Source: Frankiales bacterium
GTDB lineage: Bacteria > Actinomycetota > Actinomycetes > Mycobacteriales > SCTD01
DNA length: 38,510 nt
Reading direction: 5' to 3'
Assembly (NCBI GenBank): GCA_025966295.1
Contig: JAOPVD010000012.1
Location: forward strand, 1 to 38,510
Shown one piece after another: positions 6,859 to 15,292 of this stretch. A program made the translations under genes and the position numbers. Position 1 is the first letter of the stretch, and the number at the start of each line of letters is the position of its first letter. Below the pieces are notes generated by a model. That model did no database searches. It had not been told where the DNA came from and saw only the letters and a program-made list of their open reading frames with translations.

Positions 6859-7662
6859 GTGCCGCACGTCCTGTCGACGCTCGGGGCAGCGCCCCACGCG
6901 CGCCCGAGCCTGCTGCTCCAGGCGCTCGAGCTGCCGCGGGCCTGCGCCGAGTACGGCGCCCTCCTGAGCACCGCCGGCCTGCTGCGGCTGCTGCCCAAGG
7001 GCACCGGCGCGCCCGTCGTCGTGCTTCCCGGCTTCGCCGGCGACGACCTCTCGACCGCTGCGCTGCGGACCGTCCTGCGCGGGCTGGGCCACCACGTCGT
7101 CGGCTGGGGGCTGGGTCGCAACGTCGGCCCCACCTCGAGCACGCTGGCCGGGGTCGACCGGCTGGTGCGCGGGCTCGTCGACCGGCACGGCGTCCCCGTC
7201 GCGCTCGTCGGCTGGAGCCTCGGCGGCGTCTTCGCGCGCCGACTGGCCGCCGCACGTCCCGAGGAGGTGCGCCGGGTCGTCACCCTCGGCAGCCCGTACC
7301 GGCTCGACGACCCGGCGAAGACCCGTGCCCAGTGGCTCTACAACCGCTTCGAGCATCTGCACGACGCGGCGCACGAAGTGCGTGTCGGCGGACCTGCCTC
7401 GCGTCCGCTCCGCGTCGCCAGCACCTCCATCTACTCCTACACCGACGGCGTCGTGCCGTGGGGCGCATGCCGCGAGGCTGACACCGCCTTGGCCGAGAGC
7501 GTCGCCGTTCCAGGCAGCCACAACGGCCTCGGGCACAACCCGCTGGCCATGTGCGTCGTGGCCGACCGCCTGGCGCTCCCGCCCGGCGACCACTCCCGCT
7601 TCGCGCCGCCCGCGGCGCTGCGTCACCTGTTCCGCGTCGGCGGCGCGCCGGTCAACCGCTGA
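6859..7662 (+). CDS. alpha/beta hydrolase (lipase/esterase-like)
   Basis: A 267-residue alpha/beta-hydrolase. The strand-turn VVVLPGFAGDD (53-63) is the oxyanion region, GWSLGG (118-123) carries the nucleophile Ser120, and TDGVVPW (Asp196) and GSHNGLGHN (His221 or His226) are likely for the rest of the triad. There is no signal peptide. The PGFxxDD and SHxGL motifs resemble triacylglycerol lipases and PHA-associated hydrolases. GTG at 6859 is chosen because AGAGAGAG lies a few bases upstream and the frame before it crosses the terminator hairpin. Its end overlaps the convergent acyl-CoA synthetase by 11 bp. A role in polyester or lipid turnover fits the PHA neighbours but is inferred. Confidence 0.78.
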   Translation: MPHVLSTLGAAPHARPSLLLQALELPRACAEYGALLSTAGLLRLLPKGTGAPVVVLPGFAGDDLSTAALRTVLRGLGHHVVGWGLGRNVGPTSSTLAGVDRLVRGLVDRHGVPVALVGWSLGGVFARRLAAARPEEVRRVVTLGSPYRLDDPAKTRAQWLYNRFEHLHDAAHEVRVGGPASRPLRVASTSIYSYTDGVVPWGACREADTALAESVAVPGSHNGLGHNPLAMCVVADRLALPPGDHSRFAPPAALRHLFRVGGAPVNR

Positions 7663-9184
7663 CGGCCACCCCGGCTCCGTGCTGGGCCCGCAGGGCGCGC
7701 TTGTCCAGCTTGCCCATGGCCGTGCGTGGCAGCTCGTCGACCACCGTGAGCAGGCGCGGGCACTTGTAGTGCGCGAGGTGCGCCCGGCAGTGCTCGAGCA
7801 GGGCCTGTGCGGTCAGCGCCGGGTCGGCCACGACGACGAGCGCGCGCAGCTCCTCACCCATCTCCTCGTGCAGCACCCCGAAGGCCGCGGCGTCCACGAC
7901 CCCGGGCACCGCCGTCAGCACCGCCTCGACCTCGGCCGGGTAGACGTTCACGCCGCCGGAGACCACGAGGTCCGACACGCGGTCGGTGATGTAGACGTAG
8001 CCGTCCGCGTCGACGTGGCCCACCTCGCCGAGGGTGAACACGTCCGGCGGCAGGTCGGCGTCCTTCCCGTGCGACGGGTCGGCGTAGACCAGACCTCGTC
8101 CGGTCGCGTCGCGAAAGCACAGCCGCCCGGTGGTCCCGGGCGGCAGCGTCCGGCCGTCGGCATCGAGCACCAGCACCTCGTACGGCGGCACCGCGCGGCC
8201 GACCGACCCCGGGTGCGCGAGCCACTCGATCGAGTCGATGCTGTTCGTGGTCCCGACCTCGGTGCCGCCGTAGGCCTCGTCGAGGATGGGCCCCCACCAG
8301 GCGATCATCCGGCGCTTGAGCTCGACGGGGCACGCCGCGCCGGTGTGCACCACCTTGCGCAGCGAGCTGGTGTCGTAGGCCTTCCGGACCTGCTCGGGCA
8401 GGGCGAGCAGCCGCGCGAAGTGCGTCGGCACCATGACGCTGGCAGCCACGCGGTGCTCCTGCACGGCGCGCAGCACGCCCTCGGCGTCGAAGCGCGGCAG
8501 CACGACGAGCGGCGTGCCGGCCAGCAGCAGGCGCACCGCCGTCAGTGGGCCGGTGTGGTGCAGCGGTCCGACGACGAGGTGCGGGCTGAAGGCGGCGAGC
8601 GGGTTGGCGCGCAGCCGCTCGAGCAGCTCGCGGACGTCAGCTCCCCCAGGGAACGTCGTGGGTGGCTGCTCCACCGGCTTCGGCCGGCCCGTCGTACCCG
8701 AGGTGAACATGAGCGGCGGACGCGGCACGAGGTCCAGCGCGGCCGGAACGTCCGGCGCTGCGGCCAGGAGCGACTCCCACCCGCGGACATCCGCGGAGGA
8801 CGCGGAGCGCCACGCGAGGACGTCGAAGTCCCCCACGGCAGCCGCCGCCTGCACCGCCACCTCCAGCGTCTCGGGCCCAGCCAGCACGACGCGCGCCTGC
8901 GCCACAGTCAGCACGTACTCGACCTCGCCCGGCTTGAGGTGCGCGCTGACGGGGACGGCAGAGAGCCCGGCGAGGGCGATCGCGGCGTGGGCCACGACCG
9001 TCTCAGTGCTGTTGTGCGCGAGGACGGCGACCCGCCCGGCCGGCCCGGTGTCGAGGCCGCGCAGCACGCCAATGGCGCGGTCGAGGACGGTGTCCAGCTC
9101 GGACCAGGTGAGAGCCGTCCTGCCGTCGGTCACGGCAATCTCGCCGGGACCTCGCTCGGCGATGGTTTCGCGTAGGCCGCTCAT
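7652..9184 (-). CDS. AMP-forming acyl-CoA synthetase/ligase (copy 1)
   Basis: A 510-residue member of the ANL superfamily that adenylates a carboxylic acid and passes it to CoA. The P-loop-like motif MFTSGTTGRPKPVE starts near residue 163 (the usual KG is KP), A5 is YGGTEVG, A7/A8 are LGEVGHVDADGYVYITDRVS and DLVVSGGVNVYPAEVE, and the catalytic lysine of A10 is in PRTAMGKLDKR. The chain length of the substrate cannot be read. The ATG at 9182-9184 overlaps the upstream synthetase stop in an ATGA, so both are made from one mRNA. Its stop is 11 bp inside the convergent hydrolase gene. Confidence 0.85.
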   Translation of the reverse strand: MSGLRETIAERGPGEIAVTDGRTALTWSELDTVLDRAIGVLRGLDTGPAGRVAVLAHNSTETVVAHAAIALAGLSAVPVSAHLKPGEVEYVLTVAQARVVLAGPETLEVAVQAAAAVGDFDVLAWRSASSADVRGWESLLAAAPDVPAALDLVPRPPLMFTSGTTGRPKPVEQPPTTFPGGADVRELLERLRANPLAAFSPHLVVGPLHHTGPLTAVRLLLAGTPLVVLPRFDAEGVLRAVQEHRVAASVMVPTHFARLLALPEQVRKAYDTSSLRKVVHTGAACPVELKRRMIAWWGPILDEAYGGTEVGTTNSIDSIEWLAHPGSVGRAVPPYEVLVLDADGRTLPPGTTGRLCFRDATGRGLVYADPSHGKDADLPPDVFTLGEVGHVDADGYVYITDRVSDLVVSGGVNVYPAEVEAVLTAVPGVVDAAAFGVLHEEMGEELRALVVVADPALTAQALLEHCRAHLAHYKCPRLLTVVDELPRTAMGKLDKRALRAQHGAGVAVSG

Positions 9185-10677
9185 CGCAGCTCCTTCTTGA
9201 GGATCTTGCCCGAGGCGCCCTTCGGGAGCTCGTCGAGGACGCGCACCTCGCGGGGGTACTTGTAGGCGGCCAGGCGCTCCCGGCAGAAGGCCACGACCTC
9301 ATCGGCCGTGACGTGGGTGCCCGGCCGCAGCGAGACGACCGCCACGACCTCCTCACCGAGCCGGTCGTCGGGGCGCCCGAGGACCGCCGCCTCGCTGATG
9401 GACGGGTGGGCGTAGAGCACCTCCTCGACCTCGCGCGGGTAGACGTTGTAGCCGCCGCGGATGATGAGGTCCTTCTTGCGGTCGACGACGAACAGGAAGC
9501 CGTCCTCATCCTCGTAACCCAGGTCTCCGGTGTGCAGCCATCCGTCGCGCACCGCCTCGGCGGTCGCGACCGGGTCGCCGTAGTAGCCCTTCATGACGTT
9601 GTGACCGCGCACGACGAGTTCGCCCACGTGCTCCGGACCGCGCTTCAGCCTCCGGCCCTCCGCATCCACCACGTGGACGTCGACACCCCAGACGGGCTTG
9701 CCGATCGAGAGCAGCCGGCGGTCCTCGCGGCTGCGGTTGAAGGTGGCCGTGGCGCACGACTCGGAGAGCCCGTAGCCCTCGAGGAGCAGGACGCCGAACC
9801 GCTCCTCCACCTTCCGCAGCACCTCGCCCGGCAGGGCAGCGCCCCCCGAGACCGCCAGCCGGAACGGGCACAGGTCCCGGGCCGAGGTGTCCTCCCGCAG
9901 CAGGGCGTGGAACATCGTCGGGACGCCGAACACGATGGTCACGCCGTCGCGTTCCATGACGTCGAGGACGGCCTGCGGTTCGAAGCGCGGCAGGACCGTC
10001 AGGGTGCTGACGTAGCGGACGGCGACGCCGATCAGCGACAGCCCGTACACGTGGAAGAACGGCACGACGGCGAGCGAAACGTCGTCCGGGCCGAACCCGA
10101 ACAGCGCCCCCGAGATCGCGCTGTTCATGACCAGCTGCAGGTGTGTGAGCTGGGCGCCCTTGGGCCGGCCGGTCGTGCCGCTCGTGTAGACCAGCACCGC
10201 CGTGTCCTCCGAGCTGGTCGGCACGAGGTCGTCGAAGGGCTCGGCGTCGTACAGCAGCGCGAGTTCGCGGCAGCCGGCGGGAAGCGGTGCGCCGTCGGCC
10301 AGGGCGTACACCGGCAGTCCGTCGCCGGCGCGCGCCGCCTCGGCGGCGAATGGTCCGCTCGTGACCAGCAGGCTCGCGCCCGAGTCGTGCAGCTGGTGGT
10401 GTACCTCGCGCTCGCGCAGCTGGGGGTTGAGCGGCACGACCGTGAGACCGGCGCGCAGGACGCCGAAGTAGAGGGCGACGAAGTCGGGGCCGTTCGGCAG
10501 CTGGACCGCGATCTTCGCCGCCGCTCCGAGGCCGAGCGCGAGCAGGCTCGATGCCACGCGGCCGGAGCGGTCGTCGAGCTCGGCGTAGGTGACGGTCCTG
10601 CCGTCGTGGACGAGGCACGTCCGGTCCGGTGCCGCGCGCGCCGCCTCGCGCAGGACCGTGGCGAAGTTGAGGCTCAC
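9181..10677 (-). CDS. AMP-forming acyl-CoA synthetase (copy 2)
   Basis: A 498-residue ANL ligase with complete core motifs: VYTSGTTGRPKGAQLTH (A3), VPFFHVYGLS, YGLSES (A5), HTGDLGYEDEDGFLFVVDRK (A7), the hinge KKDLIIRGGYNVYPREVEEV (A8) and the catalytic lysine in PKGASGKILKKELR (A10). It resembles long-chain or aromatic acid-CoA ligases of actinobacteria; the specificity is open. It starts at GTG 10675-10677, overlapping the crotonase stop (GTGA), and ends overlapping copy 1 by 4 bp. Two adjacent, divergent ligases suggest different substrates or successive activation steps rather than a recent duplication. Confidence 0.87.
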   Translation of the reverse strand: MSLNFATVLREAARAAPDRTCLVHDGRTVTYAELDDRSGRVASSLLALGLGAAAKIAVQLPNGPDFVALYFGVLRAGLTVVPLNPQLREREVHHQLHDSGASLLVTSGPFAAEAARAGDGLPVYALADGAPLPAGCRELALLYDAEPFDDLVPTSSEDTAVLVYTSGTTGRPKGAQLTHLQLVMNSAISGALFGFGPDDVSLAVVPFFHVYGLSLIGVAVRYVSTLTVLPRFEPQAVLDVMERDGVTIVFGVPTMFHALLREDTSARDLCPFRLAVSGGAALPGEVLRKVEERFGVLLLEGYGLSESCATATFNRSREDRRLLSIGKPVWGVDVHVVDAEGRRLKRGPEHVGELVVRGHNVMKGYYGDPVATAEAVRDGWLHTGDLGYEDEDGFLFVVDRKKDLIIRGGYNVYPREVEEVLYAHPSISEAAVLGRPDDRLGEEVVAVVSLRPGTHVTADEVVAFCRERLAAYKYPREVRVLDELPKGASGKILKKELR

Positions 10678-11477
10678 GCGACGGGGTCGGCAGCGAACCG
10701 CGGCCGGCGCTTGCCGAGGAAGGCCGCGACGCCCTCGCGACCGTCCGCCGCGCCGGCGAGGGCTGCGATGCTGGCCGCCTCGGCGTCGAGCTGGTCTGCC
10801 CAGCTGCGGTCCGGCGCGGCCCGCAGGAGTGCCTTGGTCGCGGCGAGCGCGGGCGCCGACCCGGAGGCCAGCTGCTCGACGAGCGCGTCGCCGGTCGCGG
10901 CCAGCTCGTCGTCCTCGACGACGCGGCTGACGAGGCCCCAGGCCTCGGCCTGCTCTGCCGTGAGGGTCCGGTTGGTCAGGGCGAGGTCCATCGCACGCGC
11001 CGGCCCGAACGCCCTTGCGAGGTGGGCGGAGACGCCGCAGTCAGGTGACAGGCCGGCGGCCGTGTAGGCGACCCGCAGGCGCGCTCGCCGGCCGACGAGG
11101 ACGACGTCCCCGGCGAGCGCGACGCCCAGCCCGCCACCGGCCGCGGCACCTTGCACGACACAGACCACGGGCACGGAGGCAGCGCGCACGCGGTCCAGTG
11201 CGGCGTGCGCTGCGGCGGCCACCGCGGCGACGTGAGCTGACGGGTCCGCCACGCCGGCGAACTCGGCCAGGTCACCGCCGACGCAGAAGGCCGACCCCTC
11301 GGCGTCGAGGCGCAGGACGCGCAGAGCGGGATCGCCCAGCAGCTCGGCGACCCCGTCGCGCATCGCCTCGACCATGGCGAGGTCGAGCGCGTTGCCGGCG
11401 TCCGGCCGAGCGAGCGTGAGCGTCCCGACCCCGCCCACAAGGCGGGTCCGAACGCGGTCTCGCAGCAGCTGTCCCAT
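10674..11477 (-). CDS. crotonase-family enoyl-CoA hydratase/isomerase
   Basis: A 267-residue crotonase-fold protein. Oxyanion-hole segments are AFCVGGDLAEF (about residues 63-73) and QGAAAGGGLGVALAGD (109-124). The first catalytic glutamate of classical hydratases is not visible: the region reads VAYTAAGLSPDCG with Asp146 in the second acidic position, a layout seen in PaaG-like isomerases. A double-bond isomerase is therefore at least as likely as a hydratase. The ATG at 11475-11477 is preceded by GCGGAGGTGCC, a good ribosome binding site; the frame extends upstream but through the promoter region. It is the first gene of the operon with two acyl-CoA synthetases. Confidence 0.83.
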   Translation of the reverse strand: MGQLLRDRVRTRLVGGVGTLTLARPDAGNALDLAMVEAMRDGVAELLGDPALRVLRLDAEGSAFCVGGDLAEFAGVADPSAHVAAVAAAAHAALDRVRAASVPVVCVVQGAAAGGGLGVALAGDVVLVGRRARLRVAYTAAGLSPDCGVSAHLARAFGPARAMDLALTNRTLTAEQAEAWGLVSRVVEDDELAATGDALVEQLASGSAPALAATKALLRAAPDRSWADQLDAEAASIAALAGAADGREGVAAFLGKRRPRFAADPVA

Positions 11478-11517
11478 GGCACCTCCGCCGAACGGGCCGC
11501 CGGCACGGCCGCCAGGG

Positions 11518-11549
11518 ACAGTAGGCCCGTGACACGGCTCACGTGTCAA
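11518..11549 (-). promoter_or_regulatory. crotonase-operon promoter with a CRP-like symmetric site
   Basis: On the minus strand TTGACA (11549-11544) is followed by TACTGT (11523-11518), a TANNNT -10, though the 20-nt spacing is long. The spacer and -35 are covered by a perfect 7-bp inverted repeat TGACACG-GCTCA-CGTGTCA (plus strand 11530-11548), which also contains the CRP-type core GTGA-N6-TCAC (11529-11542). Confidence 0.5.
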
Positions 11550-11650
11550 GCAATTCTCATGATGAACTGGCGGTCGCCGGCGCCGGACAGCCACGCAGCC
11601 GCCCCGCACGCACGGCGCGGCCCGGCAAGGAGGGGGTTGACGCTTTCCTC

Positions 11651-11669
11651 TCCTCATGAGGATTAGAGT
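11651..11669 (+). promoter_or_regulatory. doxX promoter with palindrome TCCTCATGAGGA
   Basis: The perfect 12-bp palindrome TCCTCATGAGGA (11651-11662) is followed by TAGAGT (11664-11669), a TANNNT -10 box 29 bp before the start codon. The same layout, TCATGAGGA-N-TAGNGT, recurs on the minus strand before the CoA-transferase genes (21871-21856). A possible -35 is TTGACG at 11637-11642, with a long 21-nt spacer. Confidence 0.5.
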
Positions 11670-11697
11670 CAGGTGGACCACGCTCTAGGAGGCCCCT

Positions 11698-12216
11698 GTG
11701 CTCGACCACCCGGCGGACCTCGGGCTGCTGCTGTTCCGGGTGGTCGTCGGCGTGGTCCTGCTGGCCCACGGCTGGAACCACGTGTTCGGCGGCGGCAAGA
11801 TCGCCGGCACCGCCCGGTGGTTCGAGTCCCTCGGCATGCGACCCGGGCTCCTGCACGCCTGGACCGCCAGCGTCACGGAGCTGGGCGCCGGGACGCTGCT
11901 CGTCCTCGGGCTGCTCACGCCCTTCGCTGGCGGCGCCGTGATCGGGGTGCTGCTGGTGGCGTGGGTGACCAACCACGCCGGCAACGGCTTCTTCATCTTC
12001 CGCCCGGGCGAGGGATACGAGTACGTCCTGGTTCTGGTGGCGTGCGGCGTCCTGCTGGCCTGCACCGGCGGCGGCGCCGTGTCGCTGGACCACGCACTCA
12101 ACGTCTTCGACGGCCCCGGCTGGCGCTCGGCCTCGCTGGCGCTCGCGGCCGGCTTCGGCGGCGCCGCCCTCACCCTCGGCGCCTTCTGGCGCCCACCGGC
12201 GAAGACGCCGGCCTGA
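11698..12216 (+). CDS. DoxX-family membrane protein
   Basis: A 172-residue integral membrane protein of the DoxX family. Four hydrophobic segments lie at about residues 7-25, 55-75, 78-95 and 110-128, with a further one near 145-165. LLAHGWNHVFGGGKIAGTARWFESLGM is split across the first loop (HGWNH then GTARWF) and is typical of DoxX. Family members take part in quinone-linked or thiol redox functions, but many are uncharacterised. The GTG at 11698 has a strong AGGAGG (11687-11692) 5 nt upstream. It stands alone between two minus-strand operons and is controlled by a promoter element shared with the CoA-transferase operon, which links it to the catabolic cluster. Confidence 0.8.
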   Translation: MLDHPADLGLLLFRVVVGVVLLAHGWNHVFGGGKIAGTARWFESLGMRPGLLHAWTASVTELGAGTLLVLGLLTPFAGGAVIGVLLVAWVTNHAGNGFFIFRPGEGYEYVLVLVACGVLLACTGGGAVSLDHALNVFDGPGWRSASLALAAGFGGAALTLGAFWRPPAKTPA

Positions 12217-12279
12217 GCCCGAGGTCGCGGCCCGTCGCCGTCCTCGCGGCGGTCGACGTGGTGCGCCGCGCCGCCTGAG

Positions 12280-13425
12280 TCAGACGCCGAGCCGCTCAAG
12301 CAGCTGCGCGCGGTGGTGCGCCGGGTCGCCGAACAGCAGGGAGCTGCTGCGGGCACGGCGGAAGTACAGGTGCGCCGGGTGCTCCCAGGTGAAGCCGATG
12401 CCGCCGTGCACCTGGACGTTCTCGGCCGAGGTGAAGACGAACGCCTCCGAGCACACGACGCCCGCCATCGCCGCCGCGACCGGGAGCTCGGCGCTCCCGT
12501 CCGCCGCCGCAGCCACCGCCCAGGCCACCGCCGAGCGCCCGGCGTCGACCTTCATCGCCATGTCGGCGCAGCGGTGCTTGACCGCCTGGAACGAGCCGAT
12601 CGGCCGGCCGAACTGCAGCCGGATCTTCGCGTAGTCGACCGCCATCTCCAGGGTGCGCTGCGCGCCGCCGAGCTGCTCTGCGGCGAGGGCCACGACCGCC
12701 CGGTCGAGCACCCGTTGGACGAGCGGCTCGGCCGCGCCGTCGCGGCCGACGAGCCGGGCGGGCACGTCCCGCAGCACCAGCTTGGCCAGCTTGCGCGTCG
12801 GGTCCAGCGTGCGCATCGAGGTGCGCTGCAGGCCAGGCGCGTGGCCCTCGACGGCGAACAGGCTCAGGCCCTCGTCGCTCCGGGCGACGACCAACAGCAG
12901 GTCGGCGAGCAGGCCGTCGAGGACGAAGGACTTGGTGCCGTCGAGGCGCCAGCTGCCATCGGTGTCACGTCGCGCCGAGGTCGCCGTCCGTGCGACGTCC
13001 CAGCTGCCGTCGTCCTCCGTGACCGCGAGCGTCGCGAGGCAGGTGCCAGCCGCGATGCGCGGCAGATGCTCCTCGCGGGCCGCGGCGTCATCGCCGAGCA
13101 GCAGCGCGCCCGCGGCCAGCACGACCGTCGAGAAGTAGGGCAGGCAGGCCGACGCCCGACCGAGCTCCTCGAGGACGACGGCCAGCTCGCGGAATGACCC
13201 CCCCGATCCTCCGAGCTCCTCGGGGACATCGATGCCGATCAGGCCGAGCTCCTCGGCCAGCTGCTTCCACAGCGCCGCGTCGTGGCCCGTCTCGGTCTCC
13301 ATGAGGCGACGGACCGCGCTCTCGTCCGAACGGCGGGAGAGGAAGGTGCGCAGCGCGGTGCGCAGCTGCTCCTGGGTCTCGTCGGGCCCCAGCCGGACCG
13401 GCGACCGCTCGATGGACAGCGTCAT
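12280..13425 (-). CDS. acyl-CoA dehydrogenase (FadE type, 381 residues)
   Basis: A 381-residue FAD-dependent acyl-CoA dehydrogenase that makes an alpha,beta-double bond. The N-terminal helical domain (LAEELGLIGIDVPEELGGSG), middle beta domain (LATLAVTED, FVLDGLLADLLLVVA) and C-terminal domain (YAKIRLQFGRPIGSFQAVKH, NVQVHGGIGFTWEH) are all present. Glu250 in LAAEQLGG occupies the helix position used as the base in steroid-type FadE enzymes, while the MCAD-type YEGT loop is replaced by LYFRRARSS. Such short FadE proteins often work as alpha2beta2 pairs with another dehydrogenase; 16368-17660 or 23499-24791 are candidate partners. The ATG at 13423-13425 overlaps the synthetase stop (ATGA). It is the last gene of the long minus-strand run. 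Confidence 0.85.
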   Translation of the reverse strand: MTLSIERSPVRLGPDETQEQLRTALRTFLSRRSDESAVRRLMETETGHDAALWKQLAEELGLIGIDVPEELGGSGGSFRELAVVLEELGRASACLPYFSTVVLAAGALLLGDDAAAREEHLPRIAAGTCLATLAVTEDDGSWDVARTATSARRDTDGSWRLDGTKSFVLDGLLADLLLVVARSDEGLSLFAVEGHAPGLQRTSMRTLDPTRKLAKLVLRDVPARLVGRDGAAEPLVQRVLDRAVVALAAEQLGGAQRTLEMAVDYAKIRLQFGRPIGSFQAVKHRCADMAMKVDAGRSAVAWAVAAAADGSAELPVAAAMAGVVCSEAFVFTSAENVQVHGGIGFTWEHPAHLYFRRARSSSLLFGDPAHHRAQLLERLGV

Positions 13426-14915
13426 GCGGTCGCCAGCTCGTCGCGCAGGACCCGGCGCAGCAGCTTGCCGGTCTCGTTGTGCGGCAGCGCAGGCAGGAAG
13501 TGCACCCGGGCCGGCGTCTTGGACGACCGCAGCCTCTCCCGGACCCACGTCTGCAGCTCCTGCTCTGTGGCCGAGCGGCCCGCGACGAGGACCACAGCCG
13601 CGTTGACGGCCTCCCCCCACTCGGTGTCGGGGATGCCGACGACAGCCGCTTCGGCCACCGCGGGGTGGGCGAGCAGAACGTCCTCGATCTCGCCCGGCGA
13701 GAGGTTCTCGGCACCGCGCACGATGACGTCGTCCGCGCGGCCGTCGACGTAGAGGAAGCCGTCCTCGTCCAGCCAGCCGCGGTCGCGCGTCGGGAACCAG
13801 CCCTCCTCGTCGAGGGCACGGTGGGACAGGTACTCCCCGGACACCTGCTCGCCCCGCACGTAGATCTCCCCCTGCTCCCCCGCCTGCACGGCGAGACCAT
13901 CCACGTCACGCACCTCGATCTCGACCGACGGCAGCGGACGGCCGACCGAACCCAGGCGGCGGCGTACGGCCGGGTCCTCGCTGGCGGCGGCGTCGCGGTG
14001 CTCCTGCGGCCCAAGGACCGCAATGGTCGAGCTGGTCTCGGTGAGGCCGTAGGCGTTGACGAGGTCGACGTCCGGCAGCAGGGCGAGGGCCCGCTCCACG
14101 ACGGTGAACGGCATCCGGCCGCCGCCGTACGACAGGTGGCGCAGGGCCGGCAGGCCCTGCCCGTCGCGCTCGAGCACCTCGAGGATCCGGCCCAGCATCG
14201 TCGGGACGACCATCGCCTGCGTGATCGCCTCCCGGCGCGCCAGCTCGACCCAGGCCTCCGGGGAGAAGCTCGCGAGCTGCACCATCCGCCGACCGGCGTA
14301 GACCGACGTGAGGACGCTCGAGATCCCCGCGATGTGGTACGGCGGGACGCTCACGAGGATGGCCTCGTCCTCGTCGGCGCCGAGGAACTCGACGCTCGAC
14401 AGGACGTAGGACACCAGGTGGCTGGCGCGTAGGACGGCCCCCTTGGGCTCGCCGCTCGTACCGCTGGTGAACAGGAGCACCGCCACCGCGTCGCCGTCGG
14501 GCTCGTGCTCGCCGGCTAACGCGGCACCCTTCTCGGCGAGCGCACCCAGCTCGTCCGGCGACACGACCTCGATCCCCTGCACGTCCGCGAAGCGGGCGGC
14601 CTGCTCCGGTGGCGCCACGACGACGGCGGGCGCGATCCGGGTCACCATGGCCTGCAGTTGCGCGTCCGCGAGCCGGTAGTTCAGCGGCACGAACGGCAGG
14701 CCGGCGTACGACGCGCCGTAGACGAGCAGGGGCAGGGCGCTGGACGTCACGTCGACCATGGCGACGTGCTGCACCCCCCGGGCCTTGAGCTCGGCCCCGA
14801 GGCCGCGGGCGCGGTCCTGCAGCTGCGCGTAGGACAGCCCGTCGGCCTTCGTGCCGACCGCGAGCCGGTCGGGGCATCCCTCGGCCGCCATCTCGAGCAG
14901 CATCGTCAGGTCCAT
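13422..14915 (-). CDS. AMP-forming acyl-CoA synthetase (copy 3)
   Basis: A 497-residue ANL-superfamily ligase. Core motifs are LFTSGTSGEPKGAVL (A3), SVPPYHIAGISSV, YGLTETSS (A5), PTRDRGWLDEDGFLYVDGRA (A7), DDVIVRGAENLSPGEIEDVL (A8) and the catalytic lysine in NETGKLLRRVLRD (A10). The AENLSPGEIE hinge is typical of ligases in actinobacterial degradation clusters for steroids, terpenoids or branched acids. It lies 4 bp after the 99-residue gene and overlaps the downstream dehydrogenase by 4 bp. In position and type it parallels LvaE, the CoA ligase of the levulinate operon; this is an analogy of gene order, not proof of substrate. Confidence 0.86.
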   Translation of the reverse strand: MDLTMLLEMAAEGCPDRLAVGTKADGLSYAQLQDRARGLGAELKARGVQHVAMVDVTSSALPLLVYGASYAGLPFVPLNYRLADAQLQAMVTRIAPAVVVAPPEQAARFADVQGIEVVSPDELGALAEKGAALAGEHEPDGDAVAVLLFTSGTSGEPKGAVLRASHLVSYVLSSVEFLGADEDEAILVSVPPYHIAGISSVLTSVYAGRRMVQLASFSPEAWVELARREAITQAMVVPTMLGRILEVLERDGQGLPALRHLSYGGGRMPFTVVERALALLPDVDLVNAYGLTETSSTIAVLGPQEHRDAAASEDPAVRRRLGSVGRPLPSVEIEVRDVDGLAVQAGEQGEIYVRGEQVSGEYLSHRALDEEGWFPTRDRGWLDEDGFLYVDGRADDVIVRGAENLSPGEIEDVLLAHPAVAEAAVVGIPDTEWGEAVNAAVVLVAGRSATEQELQTWVRERLRSSKTPARVHFLPALPHNETGKLLRRVLRDELATA

Positions 14916-14919
14916 CGCG

Positions 14920-15219
14920 TCAGTCCGAGGCCGGCAGGGACTTGGCGTCCTTGACGCTCAGCAGGCGGCCGTCGACGGACAGGCTGCCGGCACCGCCCTT
15001 GGTGCAGAGCAGCTCCAGACCGCTGGCCGGGTCCTCGTAGCGCTTGCCGAGCAGGGCCCCGCCGTCGTAGCCGGGTGCGAGCTCAGCCTCGCCAGCCGGG
15101 CCGGCGCCCTCCGCCATCGGCTGGCCGCCGCACTCGACGGACACCGGCGATGCGGGCGCCCTGACCACGACCACCGTGGCCGTGCACACACCGCTCCGAA
15201 GACGGGTTCCTGCCTTCAT
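14920..15219 (-). CDS. 99-residue protein beside the APH kinase (LvaB-like by position)
   Basis: I cannot place this protein in a named family with certainty. It is 99 residues long, soluble and without a signal peptide. It starts MKAGTRLRSGVCTATVVVV, has three cysteines (in RSGVCTA, VECGGQPM and ELLCTKGG) and ends with a beta-rich repeat-like segment (LLGKRYED, GAGSLSVDG). The ATG at 15217-15219 has GGAGGAG 5 nt upstream; the frame continues 27 bp farther but without a better start. It lies between the APH-type kinase and the acyl-CoA synthetase. In the Pseudomonas putida lva operon a small protein, LvaB, encoded next to the kinase LvaA is needed for its activity, and this gene is in the matching place. 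Confidence 0.7.
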   Translation of the reverse strand: MKAGTRLRSGVCTATVVVVRAPASPVSVECGGQPMAEGAGPAGEAELAPGYDGGALLGKRYEDPASGLELLCTKGGAGSLSVDGRLLSVKDAKSLPASD

Positions 15220-15292
15220 GACTGCTCCTCCTGCTTGGGCCGCCACCTGCGGCTCCTGACGACTGCCGATCGTGCTCTCGTGCCCGTGCGGC

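Larger units (their letters stand above)
11478..11697. other. divergent control region, crotonase operon / doxX
   Basis: These 220 bp separate two divergently read units. They hold the minus-strand TTGACA promoter with its inverted repeat (11518-11549), a copy of TCATGAGAA on the minus strand (11562-11554), and the plus-strand TCATGAGGA/TAGAGT element before doxX (11654-11669). I see no small gene in it. Confidence 0.6.

Noticed and set aside
5242..7626. A minus-strand open frame running from phaC through the XRE, phasin and hydrolase region
   Set aside because: It crosses the phasin promoter, terminator and three recognisable plus-strand genes and shows no protein family.
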